A DNA stretch of 42,383 bases from an uncultured Bacilli bacterium (GCA_934086485.1 CAKOIF010000010.1:1-42383), one strand, 5' to 3'. Shown: positions 23,746-32,664, counted from the stretch's first letter. Numbers and translations: made by a program. Notes: generated by a model not told the origin, from the letters alone.

Positions 23746-23788
23746 TGCCGATTTTGAGAATTCAACAAAATTTTTTTGAAAGGTTATT

Positions 23789-23981
23789 ATGAAAGAAATA
23801 GATTATTGGAAAGATAGAAAGTATCTTAATTATGATATGAAGTATATAATTGATTTACTGCTCTTATGTAGAATATGATGCTTGGTCTGATACACTACTA
23901 TCTACTGCTAAACAAGATAAATTATGGGGACAAATAACTGAAAATGATTTTAATAATCTATGTAAGAAATTTAATTTATAG
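23789..23981 (+). pseudogene. Frameshifted small gene
   Basis: Starts at ATG 23789 with GAAAGG upstream (MKEIDYWKDRKYLNYDMKYI), hits a stop after about 29 codons, and continues in another frame as YVEYDAWSDTLLSTAKQDKL then WGQITENDFNNLCKKFNL to the TAG at 23979-23981. The span of 193 nt is one base more than a whole number of codons, so one inserted base near 23850-23870 explains it. The repaired protein would have about 63 residues; family not recognised. A programmed frameshift or a sequencing error cannot be excluded. Confidence 0.6.
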
Positions 23982-23989
23982 AGAGTTTT

Positions 23990-24301
23990 ATGGATTTAGT
24001 AGATTTTACTAATTGTAAAAGTGATAATGAATATTTTGCTGGAGATAAAATGATGCTAAGAATTGTAAAGGAGTTAGATACTATGCAAAAAAATTATGAT
24101 GAGTTAATTTATTATGACCCTAAAAAGTTTCATGAAGCAGAAATGAAAGAGTTAGCAATTGAACAAAACAATCTTGCTATTGCAAAAGAATTAATTAAAA
24201 ATGGTGCATCTAAAGAACTTATTTTGAAGTCAATAGACATATACGAGGAAGATTATAATAAGTTAGTTAGTGAAATTCAAAAAGAAACTAAATCAAAGTA
24301 G
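23990..24301 (+). CDS. Small uncharacterised protein, possible HipA-like remnant or partner
   Basis: 103 residues. The first ten (MDLVDFTNCK) resemble the start of the HipA-like kinase at 36742 (MNAVDFT), then it diverges into a helical, charged sequence (IVKELDTMQKNYDELIYY, KELAIEQNNLAIAKELIK). No catalytic motifs. It follows the frameshifted gene by 8 bp. It may be a chimera of a kinase start and another sequence; function unknown. Confidence 0.5.
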   Translation: MDLVDFTNCKSDNEYFAGDKMMLRIVKELDTMQKNYDELIYYDPKKFHEAEMKELAIEQNNLAIAKELIKNGASKELILKSIDIYEEDYNKLVSEIQKETKSK

Positions 24302-24311
24302 TTTCTTTTTC

Positions 24312-24340
24312 TTTAATAAAATATAAAATGATGATATAAT
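24312..24340 (+). promoter_or_regulatory. Promoter giving a possibly leaderless sipW message
   Basis: TTTAAT (24312-24317), 17-bp spacer, TATAAT (24335-24340). The start codon is at 24347, about where transcription would begin, and there is no Shine-Dalgarno sequence. Confidence 0.5.
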
Positions 24341-24346
24341 TTTTTT

Positions 24347-24856
24347 ATGAAAGTATTTAGAAAAATAATATTAATTTTACTTACTATGATTGTGATGTTT
24401 TTATTATATATCACAATTTCTTTTGCATATCAAAAAATAGTTTTAAAAAAAGTTCCTTATGTATTTGGCTATACAAGTTTTATAAATACTGGATCAAGTA
24501 TGTTACCATATATAAATGTTGGTGATCTAGTAATAGTTAAAAAAGAGGATAGTTATAAAGTTAATGATGTAATCTCTTTTAAAACAAATGAAAATTTTGT
24601 TAATACTCATAGAGTTATTTCTATAAAATCTGGTTATTATAAAACTAAAGGTGATAGTAATAAATTTAATGATGGTGAAGAAATTAATAAAAGTAGAGTA
24701 TTTGGCAAAGTAGTACTTGTTATAAGTAATTTTGGTGTTATTTATGCATTTTTACTAAATAATTATTTATATATTTTTATAGGTATAATAATGCTTTCTT
24801 TACTTGTGTTTTTAATTCATATATGGAGGAAAAATGAAGGCAGATGTAATAATTGA
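24347..24856 (+). CDS. sipW: SipW-type (S26B) signal peptidase I
   Basis: 169 residues. N-terminal membrane helix, then TGSSMLPYINVGDLVIVKK with the catalytic Ser, VNTHRVISIKSG where a His replaces the Lys of ordinary bacterial signal peptidases (Ser-His S26B type, as in SipW and ER signal peptidases), and TKGDSNKFNDGEEI (box E). A second helix closes the protein. SipW enzymes process TasA/camelysin-type preproteins; likely substrates here are the proteins at 22073 and 34865, and perhaps 1014. Overlaps priA by 23 bp. Confidence 0.9.
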   Translation: MKVFRKIILILLTMIVMFLLYITISFAYQKIVLKKVPYVFGYTSFINTGSSMLPYINVGDLVIVKKEDSYKVNDVISFKTNENFVNTHRVISIKSGYYKTKGDSNKFNDGEEINKSRVFGKVVLVISNFGVIYAFLLNNYLYIFIGIIMLSLLVFLIHIWRKNEGRCNN

Positions 24857-27002
24857 ATATCCAGTTAAAACTTTAGATAAAATATTTTCATATATAATTC
24901 CTAGTAAATTTAAGGATACTTTATGTGTTGGTATGAAAGTAGTTGTTCCCTTTAACAAAGGAGTTATTAATGGAATAGTTATAGGGATAAACTCTAATAA
25001 ATGTGATTATGAAATGAAAGAGATTTTAGCTATTAATGATAATTTTATTGTTAATGAAGAGCAACTTAAAATGGCTTATTATTTAAAAAAGACTACTTTA
25101 TGTCCCCTTATAAGTGCAATTGAGGTAATGATGCCTCCCTCACTTAAAATTAAAAGTGATAATAAAGATTATAAGAAATATGATACATTTATTACTTTAA
25201 ATAAAGATAAAAATATTATAAATAAATATATTTTAGAAAATGAAAGATATCAAAATCAAGTAATTATATTAGATAAACTTTTAAATAGTGAATTTATAAA
25301 TAAAAAAGAAGTAGTAGGTAGTAGTTTAAATACTCTTATTAAAAAAGGTTTAGTAAAGGAAGTTAAAAAAGAAAAATATCGTATTAATGTTGGTGATGAA
25401 AAAAGCATACCTGTTACATTAAACGAAGAGCAATCTAAAGCTTTTGAAATAATGAATAAAGGAATTAATTCTTATAATGTATATTTACTTCAGGGGGTTA
25501 CTGGATGCGGTAAAACTGAAACTTATATGGCTCTCATTGATGAAGTATTAAAAATAGGTAAAACTGTTATTGTACTTGTTCCCGAAATATGTTTAACTAC
25601 GCAAACTGTTCAAAGATTTTATAAAAGATTTGGATCACTTGTAGCTATTTTCCATAGTGGACTTTCTACTGGGGAAAAGTATGATGAATATATGAAAATA
25701 TATAAAGGAGAAGTTAAAATAGTTGTAGGAACTCGAAGTAGTATATTTGTACCAATTAAAAATTTGGGTTTAATAATTATTGATGAAGAGCATTCAGATA
25801 GTTATAAACAAGATAGCTCTCCACGATATGATGCAATTGATGTAGCAAATTTTAGAGCAAAGGAACTTGGGATACCTTTAGTACTTGCTAGTGCAACTCC
25901 AAGTCTTGAATCAAAAGCAAGAACTTTAAAAGATGTATATCATCTTGTTACAATTAATAAAAGAGCAAATAATGCACCACTTCCTAAAACATATTTAATT
26001 GATATGAAATATGAAGGTGGTAAATTTTTATCAAAAGAGTTAATCTCTAAAATTAGTGATAGGTTAGCAAAAAAAGAGCAAGTAATACTTCTTTTAAATA
26101 GACGAGGTTTTTCTACATTTGTAACTTGTTCAAATTGTGGTTATACATATAAATGTCCAAACTGTGATATAACCTTAACATATCATAAGACAAGTAATAG
26201 TTTAAGATGTCATTATTGTTCATATAGTATTAAAAAGGATGAAGTGTGTCCAAACTGTAATGAAGATGCTCTTAATTATTTAGGTCTTGGTACTCAAAAA
26301 GTTGAGGAAGAACTAAAAACTCTTTTTAAAGAGGCAAATATTATTAGAATGGATCAAGATACTACATCAAAAAAGGGAAGTTATCAAAGAATTATTGATG
26401 ATTTTTCTGCACATAAATATGATATACTTTTAGGTACACAAATGATTAGTAAAGGTCTTGATTTTTCACTTGTTACTTTAGTAGGAATTATTAACGCTGA
26501 TACGTCCTTAAATATACCAGATTTTAGAGCTAATGAAAAAACATTTTCTCTTTTATATCAAACATCCGGAAGAGCAGGAAGAGGAAATGCTCCTGGAGAA
26601 GTTTTAATTCAAACATTTAATCCAGATAATAAAGTTTTAGAGTATGTTAAAAATAATGATTATGAAAGCTTCTTTAAATATGAACTTGATATTCGACATA
26701 AACTTTTTTATCCACCATTTTGCTATATTGCTCATATTATGATAATTAGTAAAAGTTATGAAATTGCTAGTAAAGAATCTAATTTAATAAAGGGATATTT
26801 AAACAAAGAAATTAAAAATAAAATTATTTTAGGACCAACTCCTGCGGGCATGTTTAGAATAAATAATTTATATCATTTTGGAATTATTATTAAATATAAA
26901 ACTATAGATAATCTTTTTGAAGTTCTTTCAAATATTGATAAAAAATATGTTTTAAATAAAGATGTTGATGTACAAATTACTATTAATCCCTCAAGATTTT
27001 AA
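24834..27002 (+). CDS. priA: Primosomal replication protein N' (PriA helicase)
   Basis: 722 residues, normal length. N-terminal 3'-DNA-binding domain, winged helix, then Walker A GVTGCGKTETY, DEEH box (LIIIDEEHSDSYKQD), eight zinc-binding cysteines in the CSNCGYTYKCPNCD...CHYC...CPNC block, and helicase motifs LGTQMISKGLDF and QTSGRAGRG. Restarts stalled replication forks by loading the replicative helicase. Starts inside sipW; ends with a terminator. Confidence 0.97.
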   Translation: MKADVIIEYPVKTLDKIFSYIIPSKFKDTLCVGMKVVVPFNKGVINGIVIGINSNKCDYEMKEILAINDNFIVNEEQLKMAYYLKKTTLCPLISAIEVMMPPSLKIKSDNKDYKKYDTFITLNKDKNIINKYILENERYQNQVIILDKLLNSEFINKKEVVGSSLNTLIKKGLVKEVKKEKYRINVGDEKSIPVTLNEEQSKAFEIMNKGINSYNVYLLQGVTGCGKTETYMALIDEVLKIGKTVIVLVPEICLTTQTVQRFYKRFGSLVAIFHSGLSTGEKYDEYMKIYKGEVKIVVGTRSSIFVPIKNLGLIIIDEEHSDSYKQDSSPRYDAIDVANFRAKELGIPLVLASATPSLESKARTLKDVYHLVTINKRANNAPLPKTYLIDMKYEGGKFLSKELISKISDRLAKKEQVILLLNRRGFSTFVTCSNCGYTYKCPNCDITLTYHKTSNSLRCHYCSYSIKKDEVCPNCNEDALNYLGLGTQKVEEELKTLFKEANIIRMDQDTTSKKGSYQRIIDDFSAHKYDILLGTQMISKGLDFSLVTLVGIINADTSLNIPDFRANEKTFSLLYQTSGRAGRGNAPGEVLIQTFNPDNKVLEYVKNNDYESFFKYELDIRHKLFYPPFCYIAHIMIISKSYEIASKESNLIKGYLNKEIKNKIILGPTPAGMFRINNLYHFGIIIKYKTIDNLFEVLSNIDKKYVLNKDVDVQITINPSRF

Positions 27003-27022
27003 GTGCTTTAGCACTTTTTTTA
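27001..27022 (+). terminator. Terminator of priA
   Basis: AAGTGC, loop TTTA, GCACTT, then a run of Ts, starting at the priA stop. Confidence 0.85.
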
Positions 27023-27060
27023 TAAAAAAATAAAACTTCCCTTAAAATAAGGGAAGTTAT
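27023..27060 (-). terminator. Terminator of the tRNA-Gln gene
   Basis: Inverted repeat AACTTCCCTT/AAGGGAAGTT with a short loop. On the minus strand it lies just after the tRNA and is followed by a T-rich run. Confidence 0.8.
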
Positions 27061-27068
27061 TATATATT

Positions 27069-27144
27069 TGGTTACCCAGATAGGATTCGAACCCATGGAA
27101 TGTCAGGACCAGAACCTGATGCCTTACCGCTTGGCTACTGGGTA
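27069..27144 (-). tRNA. tRNA-Gln (anticodon CUG)
   Basis: 76-nt cloverleaf on the minus strand with the 3' CCA encoded. Acceptor stem TACCCAG/CTGGGTA with the U1-A72 pair typical of tRNA-Gln, D-loop AGCCAAGCGGTAAGGC, anticodon stem TCAGG/CCTGA with loop TTCTGGT (anticodon CTG, reads CAG), and T-loop GGTTCGAATCC. A CUG anticodon in such an AT-rich genome implies that a UUG isoacceptor exists elsewhere. Confidence 0.95.
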
Positions 27145-27230
27145 ATTACTTAATTACTATATCATAAAATTAGTTTAAATTAAAGTAGTAAAATAAAATA
27201 AAATATGATATTATATGTTTGTGATGAATT

Positions 27231-28337
27231 ATGAAAAAAGTTGTTATTGGAATGAGTGGAGGAGTAGATAGTGCAGTAGGTGCTTATTTACTTAAAAAGG
27301 AAGGCTATGAAGTAATAGGTCTTTTTATGCGTAACTGGGATAGTAATATTAATAATGATATATTAGGAAATCCTAATGATACAAATGATATTTGTCCACA
27401 GGAGAAAGATTATAATGATGCTAAAAAAGTATGTGAATTTTTAGGTATAGAGCTTCATAGAATAGATTTTATTAAAGAGTATTGGGACTTTGTATTTACT
27501 TATTTTTTAGAGGAATTAAAAAAAGGTAGAACACCTAATCCAGATATGCTTTGTAATAAATATATTAAATTTGATTTATTTGTTAAAGAGGCAAGGAGAC
27601 TTGGAGCAGATTATATAGCAACAGGTCATTATGCTAGAATAAAAGGTAATAAACTTCTTCGTGCAAAAGATTTAAATAAAGATCAAACTTATTTTTTAGC
27701 CGATGTAAATGTAAATAATTTTAAAGATGTACTTTTTCCAATTGGAGATTATACTAAACCCGAAATAAGACAAATTGCTAAAGAAGTAGGAATTCCAGTA
27801 TTTGATAAAAAAGATTCTACAGGAATATGCTTTATAGGAGAAAGAAACTTTCAAAAATTTATGGCAAACTATTTAAAACCTAATCCTGGGGATATTATAA
27901 ATGTTGAAACTGGTGAAAAGATAGGATCGCATTTGGGACTTATGAATTATACAATAGGTCAAAGAAAAAATGTTGGACTTTCTGGTGATGAAGAAAGACA
28001 TTATGTATGTGGTAAAGATACAAAGAAAAATATATTATATGTTGCCTTTGGTGAAAGTGAGTATTTATATTCTGATGAATGCACTGTAGATAATGTAAAC
28101 TTTATATCTAGTAAAAGGCCTTCATTTTGTACTTGTAAATTCCGTTATAGGGGAGAAGATCATCCTTGCGTGTTAGAATATCTTGAAAATAATAAAATAA
28201 GAGTTATTTATAAAGGTAAAGCTAAAAGTGTAACACCAGGTCAAGCATGTGTATTTTATGATGGTGAAGAGTGTCTTGGATGTGGTTTTATTGATGAAGT
28301 TTTCAAAGATGGTGAAAAACTTTGGTATTTAAATTAA
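27231..28337 (+). CDS. mnmA: tRNA-specific 2-thiouridylase MnmA
   Basis: 368 residues, usual length. N-terminal PP-loop SGGVDSAVGAYLL; catalytic CNKYIKF cysteine (NPDMLCNKYIKFD, about residue 108) and second cysteine STGICFIGERNF (about 205); TGHYARI; and GQRKNVGL. Adds sulfur to the wobble uridine of Lys, Glu and Gln tRNAs, apt beside a tRNA-Gln gene. The only upstream box is a weak GTGATG; a TATTAT -10 lies near 27210. Confidence 0.97.
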   Translation: MKKVVIGMSGGVDSAVGAYLLKKEGYEVIGLFMRNWDSNINNDILGNPNDTNDICPQEKDYNDAKKVCEFLGIELHRIDFIKEYWDFVFTYFLEELKKGRTPNPDMLCNKYIKFDLFVKEARRLGADYIATGHYARIKGNKLLRAKDLNKDQTYFLADVNVNNFKDVLFPIGDYTKPEIRQIAKEVGIPVFDKKDSTGICFIGERNFQKFMANYLKPNPGDIINVETGEKIGSHLGLMNYTIGQRKNVGLSGDEERHYVCGKDTKKNILYVAFGESEYLYSDECTVDNVNFISSKRPSFCTCKFRYRGEDHPCVLEYLENNKIRVIYKGKAKSVTPGQACVFYDGEECLGCGFIDEVFKDGEKLWYLN

Positions 28338-28358
28338 GAGCATTTGCTCTTTTTTTTA
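28338..28358 (+). terminator. Terminator of mnmA
   Basis: AGAGC, loop ATTT, GCTCT, then Ts, right after the stop. Confidence 0.85.
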
Positions 28359-28428
28359 TAAAAACTATGGTACAAAAGAAAAAATTATGATATTATATTT
28401 TTAGTATAAAATAATAAAGAGGTTAGAT

Positions 28429-30243
28429 ATGAAAAATATATTTAAAAACATAAAAAATTATTTTAAAGATAATAAAACAAAAAGTATTACTATTTTAGTC
28501 GTATTAATATTAACAATTATTTCAAGTATTACTTTAATAGCATACTCATTTTATCAAAATAAAAGCACTAAACTTATTATATCAGGACTTGCTTTAATAG
28601 ATTCATCAGATGTATCAATAAAAGTATATAGAGAAAACAAAAATGATAATGGTGTAGGAATAGGTACTTATTCATTATCTTATTATGTACCAAGTGCATC
28701 CTCATACAGTTATGTAGAAAGTAAATCAGTATGTGATACCGGAATAGCAATAGAAAAGTATGAGAATCAAAAGTTTTATGTAGATGCGACAAAGAAAGGA
28801 AAATGTAAAGTATATTTTGATGCAATTGATGGATATATTGATGATTATGAAGTAAATCTTTTTGTTCAAAATGAAATAGGCAATACTGATGATAAAAATT
28901 ATAATCAGATGGGCCAATTACCTTTATATGAAACAGGTTATTATTACACTATTAATGAAAGTAAAACAAGTTGTACAAATGGAGCAACAGTAAGTATTGC
29001 GGGAAGAAATATTGTAGTATTAACTACTCAAAAAGCAGTATGTAATGTTTATGTTGATAAAAATAGTGATATCGAGGTACCTGTTATTTCCTCATTAAGT
29101 ATTAGTGATACTACAGTAACATTTACCGCTACAGATAACATATCGCTTGCATTTTATGGAGTAAGTGATAGTAATGCTATAGAGCCTGAAGAATATAATA
29201 GCTTTTCGGGAACAAGTCAAACAATTTCCTTTACACAAAATGCTGAAGGAACATATTATTTATGGGTAAAAGATAGTGCAGGAAATATTGCTACAAAAGA
29301 ATTTACAATATCACTCGGGACATCATTTGAGACATTAATGGTAGCAAATAATACAGATATTTTTAATGAGAATGGTATAAGGTATGAAGGAGCAGATCCA
29401 AATAACTACATATGTTTAGATAGTAATAAAGAAGGTGCTTGTTCTTCATCTTCATTATTATTTAGAATAATAGGATTATTTGAAGAAGAATATTCCTCAG
29501 ATGGAACAACTAGTGCAGGTAAAAAAAATTTGTTAAAAATACTTGATACAAATAACTATGGAGAAGGAGAACAAGGTGGAATGACTTGGGATATGGCACA
29601 ATATCCACCTGCTAATGACTGGTCTAAATCAGTACCGTATACAGTACTTAATGGAACTTACTTAAGTACACTTCTTGCCACAAGTGGAGTAAATAGTAAG
29701 TTAAGGAGTGCAATAGTAATATCAAAATGGCATTTAGGAGGGGCAAATGCAACTTCATCAAGTAAATATTATTATCGAAAAATAACAACGGAAAACTATT
29801 ATAAAGCAGAAAGAAGTCCGTATGCTACAAGTGGAACACTTCAAAATTTATATAGTGGTAATCCAGAATATGTATTTGCTAAAGTAGGACTAATGTATCC
29901 AAGTGATTATGGATATGCAACAGTTGGCGGTAGTACAACTAGTAAGGCAAATTGTAGATCACAAGCATTATATAATTGGGGTAGCTCATCATATAGTGAT
30001 TGTAAAAATAATGATTGGGTATTTAAATCAGCAACATTTTTTGGTGACGGTGAATGGTTTATTTCCTCGGGTGCCATGGGTGTGAAGCATGCGTCTGGTT
30101 TTAGATCGACTGGTTTAGTTGATGCTAATATTCACGTCCTTAACGCTTTTGCGGTCCGACCGTCATTTTATCTAGATTCTAGTATCCTAAAAATTGTAGG
30201 TACAGGAGATGGAACTAAGGATAACGCATATCGCTTGGGCTAA
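28429..30243 (+). CDS. Membrane-anchored surface protein with DGR-like variable C-terminus
   Basis: 604 residues. N-terminal anchor helix (about 18-40) without the ASFAYF signal. Two related small repeats follow: residues ~80-145 (SYVESKSVCDTGIAIEKY) and ~160-210 (YTINESKTSCTNGATVSI), each with two cysteines. Then comes an Ig-like segment ending GTYYLWVKDSAGNIATKEF. From GTSFETLM on it is nearly the same as the protein at 22073, except the adenine-poor block at 30067-30153 just before VRPSFYLDSS. The N-terminal part is unrelated to that protein, so the C-terminal module is mobile. RBS AGAGG. Ligand unknown. Confidence 0.8.
   Translation: MKNIFKNIKNYFKDNKTKSITILVVLILTIISSITLIAYSFYQNKSTKLIISGLALIDSSDVSIKVYRENKNDNGVGIGTYSLSYYVPSASSYSYVESKSVCDTGIAIEKYENQKFYVDATKKGKCKVYFDAIDGYIDDYEVNLFVQNEIGNTDDKNYNQMGQLPLYETGYYYTINESKTSCTNGATVSIAGRNIVVLTTQKAVCNVYVDKNSDIEVPVISSLSISDTTVTFTATDNISLAFYGVSDSNAIEPEEYNSFSGTSQTISFTQNAEGTYYLWVKDSAGNIATKEFTISLGTSFETLMVANNTDIFNENGIRYEGADPNNYICLDSNKEGACSSSSLLFRIIGLFEEEYSSDGTTSAGKKNLLKILDTNNYGEGEQGGMTWDMAQYPPANDWSKSVPYTVLNGTYLSTLLATSGVNSKLRSAIVISKWHLGGANATSSSKYYYRKITTENYYKAERSPYATSGTLQNLYSGNPEYVFAKVGLMYPSDYGYATVGGSTTSKANCRSQALYNWGSSSYSDCKNNDWVFKSATFFGDGEWFISSGAMGVKHASGFRSTGLVDANIHVLNAFAVRPSFYLDSSILKIVGTGDGTKDNAYRLG
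30067..30153 (+). other. Candidate DGR variable region, gene at 28429
   Basis: 29 codons, 15 adenines in 87 nt on the coding strand, between constant flanks shared with 23519-23608. Diversified positions change the amino acid almost every time; the framing GCG TCT and TCG ACT GGT codons are unchanged. Confidence 0.6.
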
Positions 30244-30266
30244 AGTGAGAAACTATGTTATTACAA

Positions 30267-30283
30267 GCGGTTAGAAGGACCGC
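30267..30283 (+). other. Hairpin downstream of the variable gene
   Basis: GCGGT (30267-30271), 7-nt loop TAGAAGG, ACCGC (30279-30283), 24 bp after the stop. It has the same loop length and relative place as the hairpin after the paralogous gene, but a different stem sequence. Confidence 0.5.
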
Positions 30284-30296
30284 AAATATTTTGAAA

Positions 30297-30326
30297 AAAT
30301 TCTATAATTTATAGGATTTTTTTTGT
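30297..30326 (+). terminator. Terminator of the 28429 gene
   Basis: ATTCTATAA/TTATAGGAT with one wobble, followed by eight Ts. Confidence 0.75.
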
Positions 30327-30360
30327 TTGTATGGTAAAATAATTAAGAAACGAGGTTAAA

Positions 30361-31665
30361 ATGTTTGAATATTTAGGAGATAGATTATCAAGTGCTATTA
30401 AAAATATTAAAGGTATGGGTAAAATTACTGAAGATAATATTGATGGTGCAATAAGAGAAATAAGAATGGCTCTTTTAGAGGCAGATGTTAATTATGAAAT
30501 AGTTAAGGAATTTACTAATAATGTTAAAACAAAGGCTTTAGGTTTAGAGGTATCTAAATCACTTAAACCAGAGGAAGTATTTATAAAACTTATTAAGGAT
30601 GAACTAGTTTCCCTTCTTGGAGAAAGTGAGGATTTATATGTAAGTGGTAATCCTTCAGTTCTTATGCTTGTGGGCCTTCAGGGAAGTGGTAAAACAACTA
30701 CTGCTGGAAAACTTTCATTATTTTTAAGAAAAAAATATAATAAGAAACCTTTACTTGTGGCTTGTGATATATATAGACCTGCGGCTATTACCCAACTAAA
30801 ACAAATTGGTAAAGAATTAAATATTCCAGTTTTTTCAAAAGATAATGCTACTGTAAATGAAATAATAACTGATGCACTAGTATATGCTAAAGAAAACGGT
30901 AATGATTATATTATCATTGATACTGCAGGAAGACTTCAACTTGATGAAAAATTAATGGATGAACTTAAAAGCGTCGAGGATAATTTTAAAATTGATGAAA
31001 AAATACTTGTTATTGATTCAATGATAGGACAAGATGCTATAAATGTAATCAAAGGCTTTAATGAAGCGTTACATTTAACTGGTTGCATTTTAACTAAAAT
31101 GGACAGTACCTCAAAAGGTGGAGTAGCACTTTGTGTAAGACACTTAACTAATGTACCAATTAAATTTATTGGTGATAGTGAAAAAATGGATGGTCTTTCA
31201 TTATTTGATGCACAAAGAATGGCAAATAGAATTCTTGATATGGGAGATATTTTGTCTATTGCTGAAAAAGCTGAAGGATTAATGAGTGAGGATGAAGCTA
31301 AAGATTTAAGTAAAAAAATGCTTAAGGGTAAATATGATTTCGAAGATTTTTTAAATACAATGAAACAAATTAAAAAACTTGGACCTTTAGAAAATCTTCT
31401 TAAACTTATTCCAGGTGCAAGAAAAATGGGACTTAATAATGTAAGTATTGATCCTAAAGAAATGGCTCATGTTGAAGCAATTATTTTATCAATGACTCCA
31501 TATGAAAGACGTCATCCAGAGGTTTTAAAGGCTCAAAGAAAGATAAGAATTGCCAAAGGCTGTGGCATGAAAGTCGAAGATGTTAATAGACTTATTAATC
31601 AATTTGAACAAATGAAAAAAATGATGAAAAGTATGTCTAATGGAAATATGAAAATGCCTTTTTAA
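30361..31665 (+). CDS. ffh: Signal recognition particle protein Ffh
   Basis: 434 residues. N domain, G domain with GLQGSGKTTTAGKLS (about 103-117), DTAGRLQLDEKLM, TKMDSTSKGG; then the methionine-rich M domain (MKQIKKLGPLENLLKLIPG; RRHPEVLKAQRKIRIAKGCG, which binds 4.5S RNA; ending MKKMMKSMSNGNMKMPF). Binds signal sequences at the ribosome and targets proteins to the membrane. Slightly shorter C-terminal tail than usual. RBS GAGG; own terminator. Confidence 0.97.
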   Translation: MFEYLGDRLSSAIKNIKGMGKITEDNIDGAIREIRMALLEADVNYEIVKEFTNNVKTKALGLEVSKSLKPEEVFIKLIKDELVSLLGESEDLYVSGNPSVLMLVGLQGSGKTTTAGKLSLFLRKKYNKKPLLVACDIYRPAAITQLKQIGKELNIPVFSKDNATVNEIITDALVYAKENGNDYIIIDTAGRLQLDEKLMDELKSVEDNFKIDEKILVIDSMIGQDAINVIKGFNEALHLTGCILTKMDSTSKGGVALCVRHLTNVPIKFIGDSEKMDGLSLFDAQRMANRILDMGDILSIAEKAEGLMSEDEAKDLSKKMLKGKYDFEDFLNTMKQIKKLGPLENLLKLIPGARKMGLNNVSIDPKEMAHVEAIILSMTPYERRHPEVLKAQRKIRIAKGCGMKVEDVNRLINQFEQMKKMMKSMSNGNMKMPF

Positions 31666-31667
31666 TG

Positions 31668-31698
31668 AAAATATGAAATATTTTAGTTTCATATTTTT
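31668..31698 (+). terminator. Terminator of ffh
   Basis: AATATGAAA, 7-nt loop, TTTCATATT, then Ts. Confidence 0.8.
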
Positions 31699-31738
31699 TT
31701 AAAATATATTATAATTAATTTAAGGTAGGTTGATAAAA

Positions 31739-32614
31739 GTGAAAGCAATGTATGATTGGGATACCAAAAGTTTTTTAAAAGCAATATTTGGTGTAATTAT
31801 TTATGCTCTTGGAGTAAATCTTTTTATAAGACCAATGGGACTTTTTAATGGTGGTGTTTTAGGACTTTCTCAACTTATTAATCAAATGCTTATTAAACTT
31901 TTTACTTTAGAAAGTACATTTGATATATCTGGTATTTTAAATTTACTTTTTAATATACCACTTTTTATACTTGCTTATTTAAAAGTAAATGATGTATTTT
32001 TTAGACGTACACTTTTGTGTATTGCTGTTCAAACTTTAGCACTTTCATTTATACCAATACCTAAAACACCAATTGTAGATGAACTTATAACAAGTACTTT
32101 AATTGGTGGTTTAATCGTAGGTTTTGGAGCAGGAATGTTTTTCTCAGTTGGTGGTTCATGTGGAGGAACGGATATTATCGGAGTAGTAGCCTCACTTAAT
32201 AGTAAAAAAATGTCTGTAGGTAAAATAGGTATTCTTATAAATTTAGTTATTTACTCTATAAGTGGAATATTATTTGGTATAAATACAATGATTTATTCAA
32301 TAATATATTCATTATTTTCATCATTTGTAGTAGATAAAAATCACGAGAAAAATATATGTACTACCGCAATGATATTTACAAAGGATGAACCTAATAAAAT
32401 AATAGGTTATATAAAAGGAAACTTAAAAAGAGATGCAACATTTTGGAAAGGTAAGGGAGGGTATGAAAACTCTACTACTTATATTACTTATGTAGCACTT
32501 TCTAAATATGAATTATCAATTTTAGAAAAAGATCTAGATAAAATAGATAAAAGTGCCTTTGTTATTACTAATGAGGGCGTTGGAATTGATGGTAATTTTA
32601 AAAAGAAAATATAG
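31739..32614 (+). CDS. YitT family membrane protein
   Basis: About 291 residues from GTG 31739, well spaced from AAGGTAGG (31722-31729); an in-frame TTG at 31730 is too close to it. Five membrane helices in the first ~190 residues with GVNLFIRPMGLFNGGVLGLSQLI and GGSCGGTDIIG, then a C-terminal DUF2179-like domain (TAMIFTKDEPNKIIGYIKGNLKRDATFWKGKGGYEN). YitT-family proteins are predicted transporters of unknown substrate. Confidence 0.92.
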   Translation: MKAMYDWDTKSFLKAIFGVIIYALGVNLFIRPMGLFNGGVLGLSQLINQMLIKLFTLESTFDISGILNLLFNIPLFILAYLKVNDVFFRRTLLCIAVQTLALSFIPIPKTPIVDELITSTLIGGLIVGFGAGMFFSVGGSCGGTDIIGVVASLNSKKMSVGKIGILINLVIYSISGILFGINTMIYSIIYSLFSSFVVDKNHEKNICTTAMIFTKDEPNKIIGYIKGNLKRDATFWKGKGGYENSTTYITYVALSKYELSILEKDLDKIDKSAFVITNEGVGIDGNFKKKI

Positions 32615-32664
32615 CATTTAAATCTTAATAAAAATGTGGTATTATCTTTTTAAGGAAGGTTATT

